NCBI GenBank assembly: GCA_003151335.1
Contig: PLXE01000047.1
Location: 119,928-183,927, forward strand
Length of the DNA: 64,000 nucleotides
Direction of reading: 5' to 3'
Origin: Acidobacteriaceae bacterium
Lineage (GTDB): Bacteria; Acidobacteriota; Terriglobia; Terriglobales; Acidobacteriaceae
This document shows, piece after piece, positions 10,488 through 19,124 of this stretch. Within the stretch, counting starts at the first letter, position 1. Each line of letters starts with the position of its first letter. Under the pieces are notes generated by a model. The model was not told the origin of the DNA, did no database searches, and saw nothing but the letters and a program-made list of their open reading frames with translations. Made by a program: the position numbers and the translations under genes.

Positions 10488-12047
10488 ATGGACACACGCG
10501 TCCAACCGAAGCCGCACAAAGTTGCGCCAGCTTCCTTGCCCCAAGGTGACTCGTGCCTACTGGTCATCTTCGGCGCGACCGGCGACCTCACGCATCGCAA
10601 GCTGGTCCCTGCGCTTTACGATCTGGCCTGTGTGGGTTGTACCAGCCGCAACTTCGACGTGCTCGGCATCGGCCGCACCAAGCTCACCGATGATGCGTTC
10701 CGCGAGCGGCTCCGCGAAGGCGCCGCCAACTCGAAAGACGCGCACAACTTCACCGCCGAGGGCTGGAACGATTTCGCCAAGCGCCTGCGTTTTCTGGTCG
10801 GCGACGCCAGCCAGCCAGAGTTCTACCCTCACCTGAAGGCGAAGATGGAAGAGATGCAGAAGAACGGCGCCAGCCAGAACGTGCTGTTCTACATCTCGAC
10901 TTCAGCCTCGCTGGCGCCGCCGATTGTCGAAGGACTCGGCGCCGCCGGGCTGGCGCGCAATGGCCAAGGCTGGACGCGAATCATTCTGGAGAAACCTTTC
11001 GGCCGCGATCTGCAAAGCGCGCATGAGCTGAACGAAATTGTCTCGCGCGTCTTCGATGAGCCATCGGTTTACCGCATCGATCACTACCTCGGCAAGGAAA
11101 CGGTGCAGAACATCATGATGTTCCGCTTCGGTAACTCGATGTTCGAGCCGGTTTGGAACCGAAATTACATCGAGTACATCGAAATCACCGCCGCCGAAAC
11201 CCTGGGAGTGGAGAATCGCGCGGCGTTCTATGAAGAGACCGGCGCGCTGCGCGATATGGTGGCGAATCATCTCCTCCAGTTGCTGACCTTGACGGCGATG
11301 GAGCCTCCCGTCGCCTTCGATGCCGACGCGGTTCGCGGACACAAGGTAGAGGTGTTGCGCGCCATTGCTCTGATGTCGAAGGATGAGGTATCCCGCCACA
11401 CGGTCCGAGGGCAGTACGGGCCGGGACAGATCGACGGCAAGGCCGTGCCAGGCTATCGCCAGGAAAAGGGCGTGGATCCGAGTTCGCGCACCGAGACCTA
11501 TGTTGCGGTCGAGTTCCACATCAACAACTGGCGCTGGGCGGGAGTTCCCTTTTATGTGCGCGCCGGCAAGCGGCTGGCCAATCAGCTGACCGAGATTGCG
11601 GTCCACTTCAAGCGCACGCCGCAGGCGCTCTTCTCTCGCAGCCCCAAGGACGTCCACCACAATGTCATCACCATGCGCATCCAGCCGAACGAAGGCATCG
11701 CAGTGAGTTTTGGGGCCAAGCAGCCGGGGCCTCAGATGCGCGCCATCCGCGTGAACATGGATTTTTCCTATCGCGATGCTTTCGGCGGGGAAACGCCTAC
11801 TGCCTATGAAACGCTCTTGCTCGATGCCATGCGCGGTGATGCGACGCTGTTCACTCGCCGCGATGAAGTGGAGGCCGAGTGGCGCATCATCACGCCGATC
11901 GAGGAGGCCTGGGCCGAGTTGCCGCCGCCGCAATTCCCCAACTACGCCGCCGGCAGTGAAGGGCCGGAGGCGGCCGATGGGCTCATTCAGTACGATCGTC
12001 ATCGCTGGCGCAGGTTGGCGCAGAATGGCTCTGATGAGGACCAGTGA
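10488..12047 (+). CDS. zwf: Glucose-6-phosphate 1-dehydrogenase
   Basis: The 519-residue product begins MDTRVQPKPHK and shows the Rossmann motif FGATGDLTHRKLVPALYDL, the active-site motif RIDHYLGKETVQNI and the long C-terminal substrate domain. It catalyses the NAD(P)-linked oxidation of glucose 6-phosphate, the first step of the oxidative pathway. The open frame extends upstream into gnd, but the ATG at 10488 is chosen. It follows AGGGGAGCGA, falls just after the gnd stop and gives the normal family length. No 6-phosphogluconolactonase gene is present in this cluster. Confidence 0.95.
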   Translation: MDTRVQPKPHKVAPASLPQGDSCLLVIFGATGDLTHRKLVPALYDLACVGCTSRNFDVLGIGRTKLTDDAFRERLREGAANSKDAHNFTAEGWNDFAKRLRFLVGDASQPEFYPHLKAKMEEMQKNGASQNVLFYISTSASLAPPIVEGLGAAGLARNGQGWTRIILEKPFGRDLQSAHELNEIVSRVFDEPSVYRIDHYLGKETVQNIMMFRFGNSMFEPVWNRNYIEYIEITAAETLGVENRAAFYEETGALRDMVANHLLQLLTLTAMEPPVAFDADAVRGHKVEVLRAIALMSKDEVSRHTVRGQYGPGQIDGKAVPGYRQEKGVDPSSRTETYVAVEFHINNWRWAGVPFYVRAGKRLANQLTEIAVHFKRTPQALFSRSPKDVHHNVITMRIQPNEGIAVSFGAKQPGPQMRAIRVNMDFSYRDAFGGETPTAYETLLLDAMRGDATLFTRRDEVEAEWRIITPIEEAWAELPPPQFPNYAAGSEGPEAADGLIQYDRHRWRRLAQNGSDEDQ

Positions 12048-12880
12048 TGGCTGGCGCGAACGCCCGGCCGGGCGTGGCATTGGTGGTGTCGGACGTTGAC
12101 GGCACGCTGCTCGATCCAGACAAGAACCTCAGCCCCGGTGCGCCCGCCGCGGTGCAGCGTCTCCAGCAGGCTGGAATTCGATTCACGATTGCCAGTGCAC
12201 GGCCACCACGCCTCACGCAGCTATTGCTGCGCGATCTCCATGTTTCCGAGCCCTCGGCGTGTTTCAATGGAGCGCTGCTGATTGATCCTGACCTCAACAT
12301 CTTGCACCAAGTGCCGATGACTTCGGCCGACGCGCAGACCGTGGCCGACCACATCCGCAAAAGCCAGCTCGATCTATGGGTCTATACCGAGACGGATTGG
12401 TACGTCAGCAATCCGTCTGGTCCGCACGTGGAGCACCAGAAAAACCTGATGCAGGGCAAAGCCGCACCATTGCTCAGCTACGATATGTCGCAATTTCATG
12501 TCTTGAAGCTGGTCGGCGTCAGCGACGATTACGGCGCGGTAAAGCGTGCGCAGTTCGAAATCGATCATTTGCTTGGCACCGCAATTTCTGCCACCTGTTC
12601 GTCCGACTACTATCTCGACGTTACCCATGCCGACGCTAACAAGGGCATGGTCATCCTCACGCTATCGAAGATGTTGAACATCCCCACGGAGCAGATTGCG
12701 ACCCTTGGCGATATGCAGACCGACGCGCTGATGTTTCGCCAAAGCGGCGTGAGCATCGCCATGGGCAATGCGACCGACGAAGTGAAGACGCAGGCAACGT
12801 ACGTTACGAAGAGCAACTCGGAAGACGGGTTTGCCTACGCCATCGAACACTTCATCCTTGGTGGCGAGCAGAAAAAGTAA
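12047..12880 (+). CDS. Cof/YbiV-type HAD-superfamily sugar-phosphate phosphatase
   Basis: The 277-residue product has HAD motif I VSDVDGTLLD near the N terminus, an inserted C2 cap, a motif III lysine region in THADANKGM, and motif IV GDMQTDALMF followed by SGVSIAMGNATDEVK. This is the Cof-type (class IIB) arrangement. Its likely role is removing phosphate from a sugar phosphate that builds up in the pathway, but the substrate cannot be read from sequence. The ATG overlaps the zwf TGA (TGATG), and a GTG one codon earlier is an alternative. It is the last gene of the operon. Confidence 0.88.
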   Translation: MAGANARPGVALVVSDVDGTLLDPDKNLSPGAPAAVQRLQQAGIRFTIASARPPRLTQLLLRDLHVSEPSACFNGALLIDPDLNILHQVPMTSADAQTVADHIRKSQLDLWVYTETDWYVSNPSGPHVEHQKNLMQGKAAPLLSYDMSQFHVLKLVGVSDDYGAVKRAQFEIDHLLGTAISATCSSDYYLDVTHADANKGMVILTLSKMLNIPTEQIATLGDMQTDALMFRQSGVSIAMGNATDEVKTQATYVTKSNSEDGFAYAIEHFILGGEQKK

Positions 12881-12900
12881 ACCCAGGTCTTTTTTCGGGG

Positions 12901-13038
12901 TGTCCATCCTGAGGGCTACATGGGCCTGCGGCGCAGCTATTAAGAAATGTACCAGGCGAGAGTGGGTGGGCAGTATAGGGGTCCTTCGACTCCTCGTCCA
13001 GTCGCCGTGGCGACCGGACTCGTCGCTCAGGATGACAG
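12901..13038. repeat. Dispersed palindromic repeat, family A copy 1
   Basis: The right arm (about 12973-13038) reads GGGGTCCTTCGACTCCTCG and ends in CGTCGCTCAGGATGACAG. A decayed left arm TGTCCATCCTGAG starts at 12901. A second copy with both arms intact lies at 20299-20427. It sits between convergent genes, has no open frame and looks like a REP/MITE-type element. Confidence 0.7.
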
Positions 13039-13054
13039 GCTATAAAGGTCACGG

Positions 13055-13807
13055 TCACCGGCTGGCCAGCCCGCCCGCGGTCTCGGCGCCGTCGATCACA
13101 TAGACCTGTCCATTGAGGTAAGCGGCGTCCGCGGAGGCCAGAAACGCGAATAGCGCGGCCACTTCTTCCGGCTGGGCGTGCCGCTGAAGCGGGATCTTCC
13201 GGTTCACTTCCTCCAGCATTTCATCGGAGTACTCGGCGCGCTGCATCGGCGTCAGCACATATCCGGGCGCGACCGCGTTCACTCGCACCTTGGGCGCCAG
13301 CTCCAGCGCCATGGAGCGCGTCAGCTCAATCACTCCGGCCTTGGTGGCGTTGTAGTCGGCGTAGTAGGGATAACCCACGATGCCGTTGGTGGACGCGGTA
13401 TTCAGGATGACGCCGCCATCGTGTTCCATCATGTAGCGGGCGGCGGTTTGCGCGACATAGAAAGCACCTGTCAGGTTCACGGCGAGCACCCGGCCCCATT
13501 CGTCCGGGGTGATATCGAGAAACTTATGACGAATACTGATACCGGCGTTGTTGATGACGACGTCCAGGCCGCCCAGATCGCGCACCAGGGCTGCGAAGGC
13601 GCGCTGCACTTGTCCGTGGTCGGCGACGTCGGCGAGGAATGTTCCCGCGATGCCGGGCTGTTGCGCGCAGACCTTTTCACACGCCGCAGGATCGCGATCG
13701 AGGACCGCGACGATCGAACCTTCCTCCAGGAAGCGCGCCGCCGTGGCCGCACCGATGCCGCTGGCGCCTCCGGTGATGACTACACGCTTGCCTTTGAGTC
13801 CCCGCAT
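13055..13807 (-). CDS. Short-chain dehydrogenase/reductase (SDR)
   Basis: The 250-residue product is a classical SDR. It has the nucleotide-binding TGGASGIGAATAARFLEEG near the start, DVVINNAGIS, a catalytic Ser in ILNTASTNG, catalytic YNATK and VAPGYVLTPM. An aspartate after the second beta strand (VLDRDP) suggests NAD rather than NADP. The ATG at 13807 is preferred because GGGGAG precedes it and longer frames have no family similarity. The substrate is unknown, and FabG-like or sugar/alcohol dehydrogenase roles are equally possible. Confidence 0.88.
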   Translation of the reverse strand: MRGLKGKRVVITGGASGIGAATAARFLEEGSIVAVLDRDPAACEKVCAQQPGIAGTFLADVADHGQVQRAFAALVRDLGGLDVVINNAGISIRHKFLDITPDEWGRVLAVNLTGAFYVAQTAARYMMEHDGGVILNTASTNGIVGYPYYADYNATKAGVIELTRSMALELAPKVRVNAVAPGYVLTPMQRAEYSDEMLEEVNRKIPLQRHAQPEEVAALFAFLASADAAYLNGQVYVIDGAETAGGLASR

Positions 13808-13916
13808 AAGCTCCCCGATTGGCGCGGCTGATCTCCGCCAGACAGAATAACAAACGTCGTCTGCCCGTTGTCGGTCCCGGTAGGAGTCAACATTTGTTAC
13901 ACTCTTGCGCACACCA

Positions 13917-15515
13917 ATGGCACAGCAAGCGCAAGGTCTTCGCACCCAGCTCTACGGCAATCCCGAGGGCAGGTTTGTCCACGATGTCATCCTCGATTCC
14001 TGCCGCCAACATGCGGCGAAGGTCGCCATGGTCGATACTTCCTGCACGCCCGCGAGGCGCATCACCTACGCGGCGTACGGCGAACTGGTGGAACGCGCCG
14101 CGCGCGGCCTGGTCGCGGCCGGGGTTCGCCCCGGAGAGATGATTGGGATTTACCTGCCGAATTGCTGGGAGTTTGGCATCGCCTACCACGCTGCGACCTT
14201 GGCTGGGGCCGTGCCGACAACCATGAACCCGACCTACCGCGAGCGCGAAGTCCGCTATCAGTTGGAGACGGCGGACGCGGTCGCTCTCATCAGCGACGGC
14301 GCATTGCTTACCGGCATTGATCTCGCGGGGCTTCCCGCGTTGAGGAAGATTTACACCGTCCGCAATCCGGGGCCAAGCGGCTCGGAGATGTGGGAGTCTC
14401 TCCTCGAGCCCAACCTCAGCGGGCGGCTGCCGGAACCGCAGCAGGATTCCCGCGAGGCGTTGGCCACTCTTCCCTTCTCCAGCGGGACCACGGGCCTGCC
14501 CAAAGGGGTCATGCTGTCGCATTTCAACCTGGTCGCCAACGTTTTTCAGACACTCACCCCAGGCGAATTTGGGGCCATCAGCGACCCGGACGTGCTGTTG
14601 TGTTTCCTTCCGCTGTATCACATCTACGGTTTGACGGTGGGCCTGAATCTCACGCTGATGCGGGGTTGCACCGTGGTATTGATGCCGCGTTTCGACTGCG
14701 AACGTTCGCTGGAAACCATCGTGGAGGAGGGCGTGACGGTGACCCTGTGCGTACCTCCCACGCTGCTGGCCTATTGCCAGGCGGCGGAACAGGGGAAATT
14801 TCCCCGCCAGCATCGCCTGCGCTGGGTGAAGTCAGGAGCAGCTCCGCTGGCCCCGGAACTGGCGCGCCGTTTTACTCAGAGCACCGGCATTCCCATCCGC
14901 CAAGGCTACGGGATGACGGAAGCCTCGCCGGTTACGCACATGGGATTTCTTCTCCCCGAGCTGTACAAACCCGATTCCGTCGGCGCACCCGTGGCACATA
15001 CCGAGTGCCGGATTGTGGATGAGAAGGAGAATGACGCAGCGCCGGGAGAAATTGGCGAGTTGGTAATGCGCGGACCGCAATTCATGCTGGGCTACTGGAA
15101 ATCTCCCGACGCCAGCGCCGCGGTGTTGCGCGACGGCTGGTATTGGTCCGGCGACATCGTTCGCGTGGACGACAGCGGCCAGTATTACGTGGTCGATCGG
15201 CGCAAGGAAATGATGAAGTACAAAGGCTTCTCGATTGCGCCGGCGGAGGTGGAAAGCGTGCTGCTGGAACATCCCGGAGTGCGCGACTGCGGCGTCGTTT
15301 CGCGAATCGATAGCGCGGGCGAAGAGATTCCCTGCGCCTTCGTGGTGTTGCGCGAAGAAGAGGTAGCCAGCCAGCAGACCGCGTCTCGCCTGCAGGAGTT
15401 CGTCGCCGACCGCCTGACCCATTACAAGACGCCGCGCGAAGTCTATTTCGTGCAAACACTTCCGCGTACCGCCTCCGGGAAGATCCTGCGGCGCGAGCTT
15501 CGCAAGCTCCTCTGA
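13917..15515 (+). CDS. AMP-forming acyl-CoA synthetase (4-coumarate/long-chain acid CoA ligase-like)
   Basis: The 532-residue product has the adenylate-forming enzyme motifs in order: LPFSSGTTGLPKGVMLSHFN (P-loop, about 185-205), YGMTEASPVTHM, YWSGDIVRVDDSGQYYVVDR and the C-terminal catalytic lysine motif PRTASGKILRREL. It activates a carboxylic acid with ATP and links it to CoA. Chain length or aromatic specificity is not evident. A TTG at 13905 is in frame, but the ATG at 13917 is preferred. It diverges from the SDR across about 110 bases. Confidence 0.9.
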   Translation: MAQQAQGLRTQLYGNPEGRFVHDVILDSCRQHAAKVAMVDTSCTPARRITYAAYGELVERAARGLVAAGVRPGEMIGIYLPNCWEFGIAYHAATLAGAVPTTMNPTYREREVRYQLETADAVALISDGALLTGIDLAGLPALRKIYTVRNPGPSGSEMWESLLEPNLSGRLPEPQQDSREALATLPFSSGTTGLPKGVMLSHFNLVANVFQTLTPGEFGAISDPDVLLCFLPLYHIYGLTVGLNLTLMRGCTVVLMPRFDCERSLETIVEEGVTVTLCVPPTLLAYCQAAEQGKFPRQHRLRWVKSGAAPLAPELARRFTQSTGIPIRQGYGMTEASPVTHMGFLLPELYKPDSVGAPVAHTECRIVDEKENDAAPGEIGELVMRGPQFMLGYWKSPDASAAVLRDGWYWSGDIVRVDDSGQYYVVDRRKEMMKYKGFSIAPAEVESVLLEHPGVRDCGVVSRIDSAGEEIPCAFVVLREEEVASQQTASRLQEFVADRLTHYKTPREVYFVQTLPRTASGKILRRELRKLL

Positions 15516-15638
15516 GGACCCATCGCGCCAGCGACTCACAGCGCATAGGCGGCACACCACCCTTTTGGCGATCTTATGCACTGATGGGCTTCATTGGAGG
15601 CATATGCAGCGTCTTGATGCCCCCGCGCCGGCCATAGC

Positions 15639-16658
15639 CTACGGCGCGAAGGTCTTCTCCCGCTGCACGTAATGTTTCTGGAAGTAGTCGCGGTACTGGC
15701 CGGTGCGCACGTCATCGAGCCAGGGCATATTTTCGCGATACCACGCGATGGTCCGCTCCAGGCCCTGATCGAAACCAATTTCGGGCCGCCAGCCCAGTTC
15801 TCGTTCCAGCTTTTCGCAGTTGATGGCGTAGCGCAGGTCGTGTCCCTTACGATCACTGACGAACTGAATGAGCGATTCGGAGCGGCCCAGGGTGGCCAGA
15901 ATCAGCTTGGCCACCTCGAGGTTGCGCTTCTCGCATCTCCCGCCGATGTTGTAAACCTCGCCTTCGCGCCCGCGCTGCAACACCGCGTCCAGGGCGGTGC
16001 AGTGATCGCTGACATGGATCCAGTCACGCACGTTGCTGCCTTTGCCATACACCGGCAGCCGCTCGCCCGCCATCGCCTGCGCGATCATCAGCGGGATGAA
16101 CTTCTCCGGAAACTGGTACGGCCCATAGTTGTTGGAGCAGCGCGTCACCACCGCCGCAAACTTGTGGGTGCGCACATAGGCCAGCACCAGCAGATCGGAA
16201 GCCGCTTTGGTGGCCGCGTACGGGCTGTTGGGCTGCAGTGGAGATTCTTCCGTAAACTCGCCTTCCTCGCCGAGGCTGCCATACACTTCGTCGGTACTGA
16301 CGTGCAAGAAGCGCGGCACGCCCGCTTCCCGGCAGGCCTGGATGAGGTTGTGCGTGCCGTCCACATTGGTGCGGACGAACGCCGCAGCGTCTTCAATGCT
16401 GCGGTCCACATGGCTCTCGGCGGCAAAGTGGATGACGGCGTCGCATCCCCGGACCGCATCCAGCACCGCGCGATCGCAGATGTCGAGCTGCACAAACTCG
16501 CACCTGCCCTGCTGCAGCGCCGGTTCCAGGTTCTTCAGGTTCCCGGCATAGGTCAGCTTGTCGAGGACCACCGGCTTCCATTCCGGATGTGTGGCCAGCG
16601 TGTGATGGACGAAGTTGGAGCCAATGAATCCGGCGCCGCCCGTGACCAGCAGCTTCAT
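15639..16658 (-). CDS. rmlB: dTDP-glucose 4,6-dehydratase
   Basis: The 339-residue product starts MKLLVTGGAGFIGSNFVHH and shows HFAAESHVDRSIEDA, the catalytic YAATKAASDLL and the family block NNYGPYQFPEKFIPLMI. It converts dTDP-glucose to dTDP-4-keto-6-deoxyglucose, step two of dTDP-L-rhamnose synthesis. The open frame is longer upstream, but the ATG at 16658 matches the family start. Its ATGA overlap with the rmlA stop indicates coupling. It is the last gene of the rml operon. Confidence 0.95.
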   Translation of the reverse strand: MKLLVTGGAGFIGSNFVHHTLATHPEWKPVVLDKLTYAGNLKNLEPALQQGRCEFVQLDICDRAVLDAVRGCDAVIHFAAESHVDRSIEDAAAFVRTNVDGTHNLIQACREAGVPRFLHVSTDEVYGSLGEEGEFTEESPLQPNSPYAATKAASDLLVLAYVRTHKFAAVVTRCSNNYGPYQFPEKFIPLMIAQAMAGERLPVYGKGSNVRDWIHVSDHCTALDAVLQRGREGEVYNIGGRCEKRNLEVAKLILATLGRSESLIQFVSDRKGHDLRYAINCEKLERELGWRPEIGFDQGLERTIAWYRENMPWLDDVRTGQYRDYFQKHYVQREKTFAP

Positions 16659-17410
16659 AGGCTGCGCACCGTCGCCGGCTCTTCCACGTTGCGCAGCACC
16701 TTGTCGCGCACCATGTTGCTGGCGTGCCACAGCGATTCGAAGGTGCCGGCGTCGGTCCACCAGCCCTCCAGCAGCGTGTGGTGCAGCGTGCCCTCCGCAA
16801 TGTAGCTGTTGTTGATGTCGGTGATTTCGTACTCGCCGCGGCCCGACGGCTTTAGCGTGCGGATGCGGTCGAAGACGGTCCCGTCGTAAAAATAGATGCC
16901 GACGACGGCATACGACGAGAGCGGCTTCTTGGGCTTCTCCTCAATACGAACGACGCGCCCTTGCTCAAAGACCGGCACGCCGAAGCGCTCGGGATCGGTC
17001 ACTTCCTTCAGCATCACCATGGCGCCCTTTTCCAGCCGCTCGAAGGCCTGGGCCGCCTCGCGAATGTCACCCTCAATGATGTTGTCGCCCAAAACCACGC
17101 AGATTTTGTCGCCCTTAGCCCAGGGCTCGGCCAGGCGCAGCGCATCGGCGATTCCAGCTTCTCCCTCCTGATAGGCGAAGCTGAGTTGCTGCAGGCCGAA
17201 TTCCTTGCCGTTCTGCAGCAAGCGGAGGAAATCGCCGGCATTCTGCCCGCCAGTCACGATCAAGATGTCGCGAATGCCTGCGTCCACCAGCGCCTGCAAG
17301 GGATAGAAGATCATGGGTTTGTCGTACACGGGCAGCAAGTGCTTGTTGGTGACGCGGGTCAGCGGATACAGGCGCGTACCGATGCCGCCCGCCAGGACTA
17401 TTCCCTTCAT
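16655..17410 (-). CDS. rmlA: Glucose-1-phosphate thymidylyltransferase
   Basis: The 251-residue product begins MKGIVLAGGIGTRLYPLTRV with the nucleotidyltransferase signature, then LPVYDKPMIFYPL and VLGDNIIEGD. It makes dTDP-glucose from glucose 1-phosphate and dTTP, the first step to dTDP-rhamnose. It is about 40 residues shorter than the classical enterobacterial enzyme and lacks the C-terminal allosteric extension. Short forms of this kind are known. It precedes rmlB with a 4-base overlap and follows rmlD after 138 bases. Confidence 0.92.
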   Translation of the reverse strand: MKGIVLAGGIGTRLYPLTRVTNKHLLPVYDKPMIFYPLQALVDAGIRDILIVTGGQNAGDFLRLLQNGKEFGLQQLSFAYQEGEAGIADALRLAEPWAKGDKICVVLGDNIIEGDIREAAQAFERLEKGAMVMLKEVTDPERFGVPVFEQGRVVRIEEKPKKPLSSYAVVGIYFYDGTVFDRIRTLKPSGRGEYEITDINNSYIAEGTLHHTLLEGWWTDAGTFESLWHASNMVRDKVLRNVEEPATVRSL

Positions 17411-17548
17411 CAGCTCTCCATTCTTTTGCCGTAAACAGTGCGGGTGCGCACGACTGGCTTCGCCGGTCTTCCTCCGCCAATCCCACGGAAGGGCGCGCTG
17501 CCGAAGTGCGAGAAGATGAACTGCTCAGCAACCGAATAATCACGATTA

Positions 17549-18481
17549 TCAGCGAATCGCGTCCTGCATGGCAAGCCGCAGTTGGCTCCGCCAATCCGGC
17601 AGCGTAACGCCAAAGGCGGCCTGCACCTTGGCGTTGGAGAGCACAGAATTTCGCGGCCGGCGGGCAGCCGCCTGAAATTGCTCGCTGGTGATGGGGACAA
17701 CCCGCTTGGCCTTCAACGGCCCGCCAAATTCACCGGTGTCGGCGGGCCAATCGAGCAGCGCTTCGTAGTCCTCAAGGATGGCCCGCGCAAAACCCACCCA
17801 TGAGGTCTGCTGCGCCGCCGTGAGATGGAAAAGCCCGCTCTGCCAGGCGCCGGTTTCGCGGTTGCGCTCCAGGGACCTGGCCAGAATGATCGCGGTTGCC
17901 TCGGCGATGGTCCGCGCCCAGGTAGGCGCGCCGTACTGGTCGCCCACCATGCGCAGCTCGTCCTTTTCGCGGGCCAGACGCAAAACCGTGCGCAGAAAAT
18001 TCTTGCCGCGCGTGTCGTACACCCAGGTGGTCCGCAGGATGAGGTACGGACACCCGGCCGCGACGATCAACCGCTCGCCTTCCAGTTTGGTCTGGCCATA
18101 GACGTTGAGCGGCCCGGTCTCATCGTTCTCTTGATAGGCCTGCGCCGCGGGCTTGTTACCGTCGAAAACATAATCGCTGGAGTAGTGGATGAGCAGGCAG
18201 CGGTTGCGCGCCAACTCCTCGGCCATGCGCGCGGGAGCCAGGGCGTTGATGGTCCGCGCCAGTTCCGGCTCGCTTTCGGCCTTGTCCACCGCTGTATAGG
18301 CGGCGGCATTTACCAGCACATCAGGCTCGAACTCGCGCACCGTCCGCGTCACGGCGTCCAGATCGGACAGATCTAACTGATCGCGGGTGAGGGCCGTGAC
18401 GTCGCCCAGCGGCGCCAGAGTGCGCTGCAAGTGCCAGCCTATCTGGCCGGTCGCGCCGGTGATGAGGAGTCGCAGGCTCAT
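17549..18481 (-). CDS. rmlD: dTDP-4-dehydrorhamnose reductase
   Basis: The 310-residue product starts MSLRLLITGATGQIGWHLQR and contains PDVLVNAAAYTAVDKAESEP, HYSSDYVFDG and YGQTKLEGE with the catalytic Tyr and Lys. It reduces dTDP-4-keto-L-rhamnose to dTDP-L-rhamnose, the last step. The ATG at 18481 overlaps the rmlC stop as ATGA and matches the family start. Longer in-frame extensions lie inside rmlC and were rejected. Confidence 0.93.
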   Translation of the reverse strand: MSLRLLITGATGQIGWHLQRTLAPLGDVTALTRDQLDLSDLDAVTRTVREFEPDVLVNAAAYTAVDKAESEPELARTINALAPARMAEELARNRCLLIHYSSDYVFDGNKPAAQAYQENDETGPLNVYGQTKLEGERLIVAAGCPYLILRTTWVYDTRGKNFLRTVLRLAREKDELRMVGDQYGAPTWARTIAEATAIILARSLERNRETGAWQSGLFHLTAAQQTSWVGFARAILEDYEALLDWPADTGEFGGPLKAKRVVPITSEQFQAAARRPRNSVLSNAKVQAAFGVTLPDWRSQLRLAMQDAIR

Positions 18482-19056
18482 GGTTGGTAGCGCGGCAACT
18501 GGTCGCGCGCAATCTGTGAAAGCGGAAGATAACGCCTGTCCTTTTCCGACAGGAGGGGCGAAGGCGTTTGCCAATCAATGCCGATTTCCGGATCGTTCCA
18601 AAGCACGCCCCGGTCGTCGCCGGCATCGTAGTAGTCGCTGCATTTGTAGAGGAAGTCGGCGGTTTCGGACTGCACCACAAAGCCGTGCGCGAATCCCTTC
18701 GGAATATAGAGCTGTAAGTGGTTTTCTGCGGAGAGCAATACGCTGGCCCATTGGCCAAAGTGCGGCGACCCGACGCGAACATCCACCGCGATGTCGAGCA
18801 CCTCGCCCTGCACCACGCGGCAAAGCTTGGCCTGCGGATTGCGGAGCTGGTAGTGCAAGCCGCGCAACACTCCCCGTGACGAACGCGAATGATTGTCCTG
18901 CACGAACTGCTCGTCAATGCCGGCGCCCGCCAGCACGTTCTGGCGATAGGTTTCCATGAAGAAGCCACGCGGGTCCTGGTGGACTCGCGGCTTCACCACC
19001 AGCACGCCGGGGAGCGTAGTTTCGATGATTTCCAAGTTCTCTCCAGGCGCGGTCAC
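18478..19056 (-). CDS. rmlC: dTDP-4-dehydrorhamnose 3,5-epimerase
   Basis: The 192-residue cupin-fold product shows DPRGFFMETYRQNVLAGAG, FVQDNHSRSSRGVLRGLHYQ with the catalytic His, and YIPKGFAHGFVV. It epimerises dTDP-4-keto-6-deoxyglucose in dTDP-rhamnose synthesis. It is the first gene of the minus-strand order rmlC-rmlD-rmlA-rmlB. It is divergent from a GT2 glycosyltransferase, which may use the dTDP-rhamnose made here. Confidence 0.95.
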   Translation of the reverse strand: MTAPGENLEIIETTLPGVLVVKPRVHQDPRGFFMETYRQNVLAGAGIDEQFVQDNHSRSSRGVLRGLHYQLRNPQAKLCRVVQGEVLDIAVDVRVGSPHFGQWASVLLSAENHLQLYIPKGFAHGFVVQSETADFLYKCSDYYDAGDDRGVLWNDPEIGIDWQTPSPLLSEKDRRYLPLSQIARDQLPRYQP

Positions 19057-19102
19057 CGCGTGAGACGTGCGCGCTCTTTCGAAGAATAAACGAAGCGACG
19101 AT

Positions 19103-19108
19103 TATAAT
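19103..19108 (+). promoter_or_regulatory. TATAAT -10-like hexamer at the glycosyltransferase 5' end
   Basis: A perfect TATAAT overlaps the first in-frame ATG (19107) of the glycosyltransferase gene. If it acts as a -10 box, transcription would begin near 19115 and the second ATG (19125) would be the start on a nearly leaderless mRNA. No convincing -35 box is visible. Confidence 0.3.
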
Positions 19109-19124
19109 GCGTGCTTCCTCCTCT

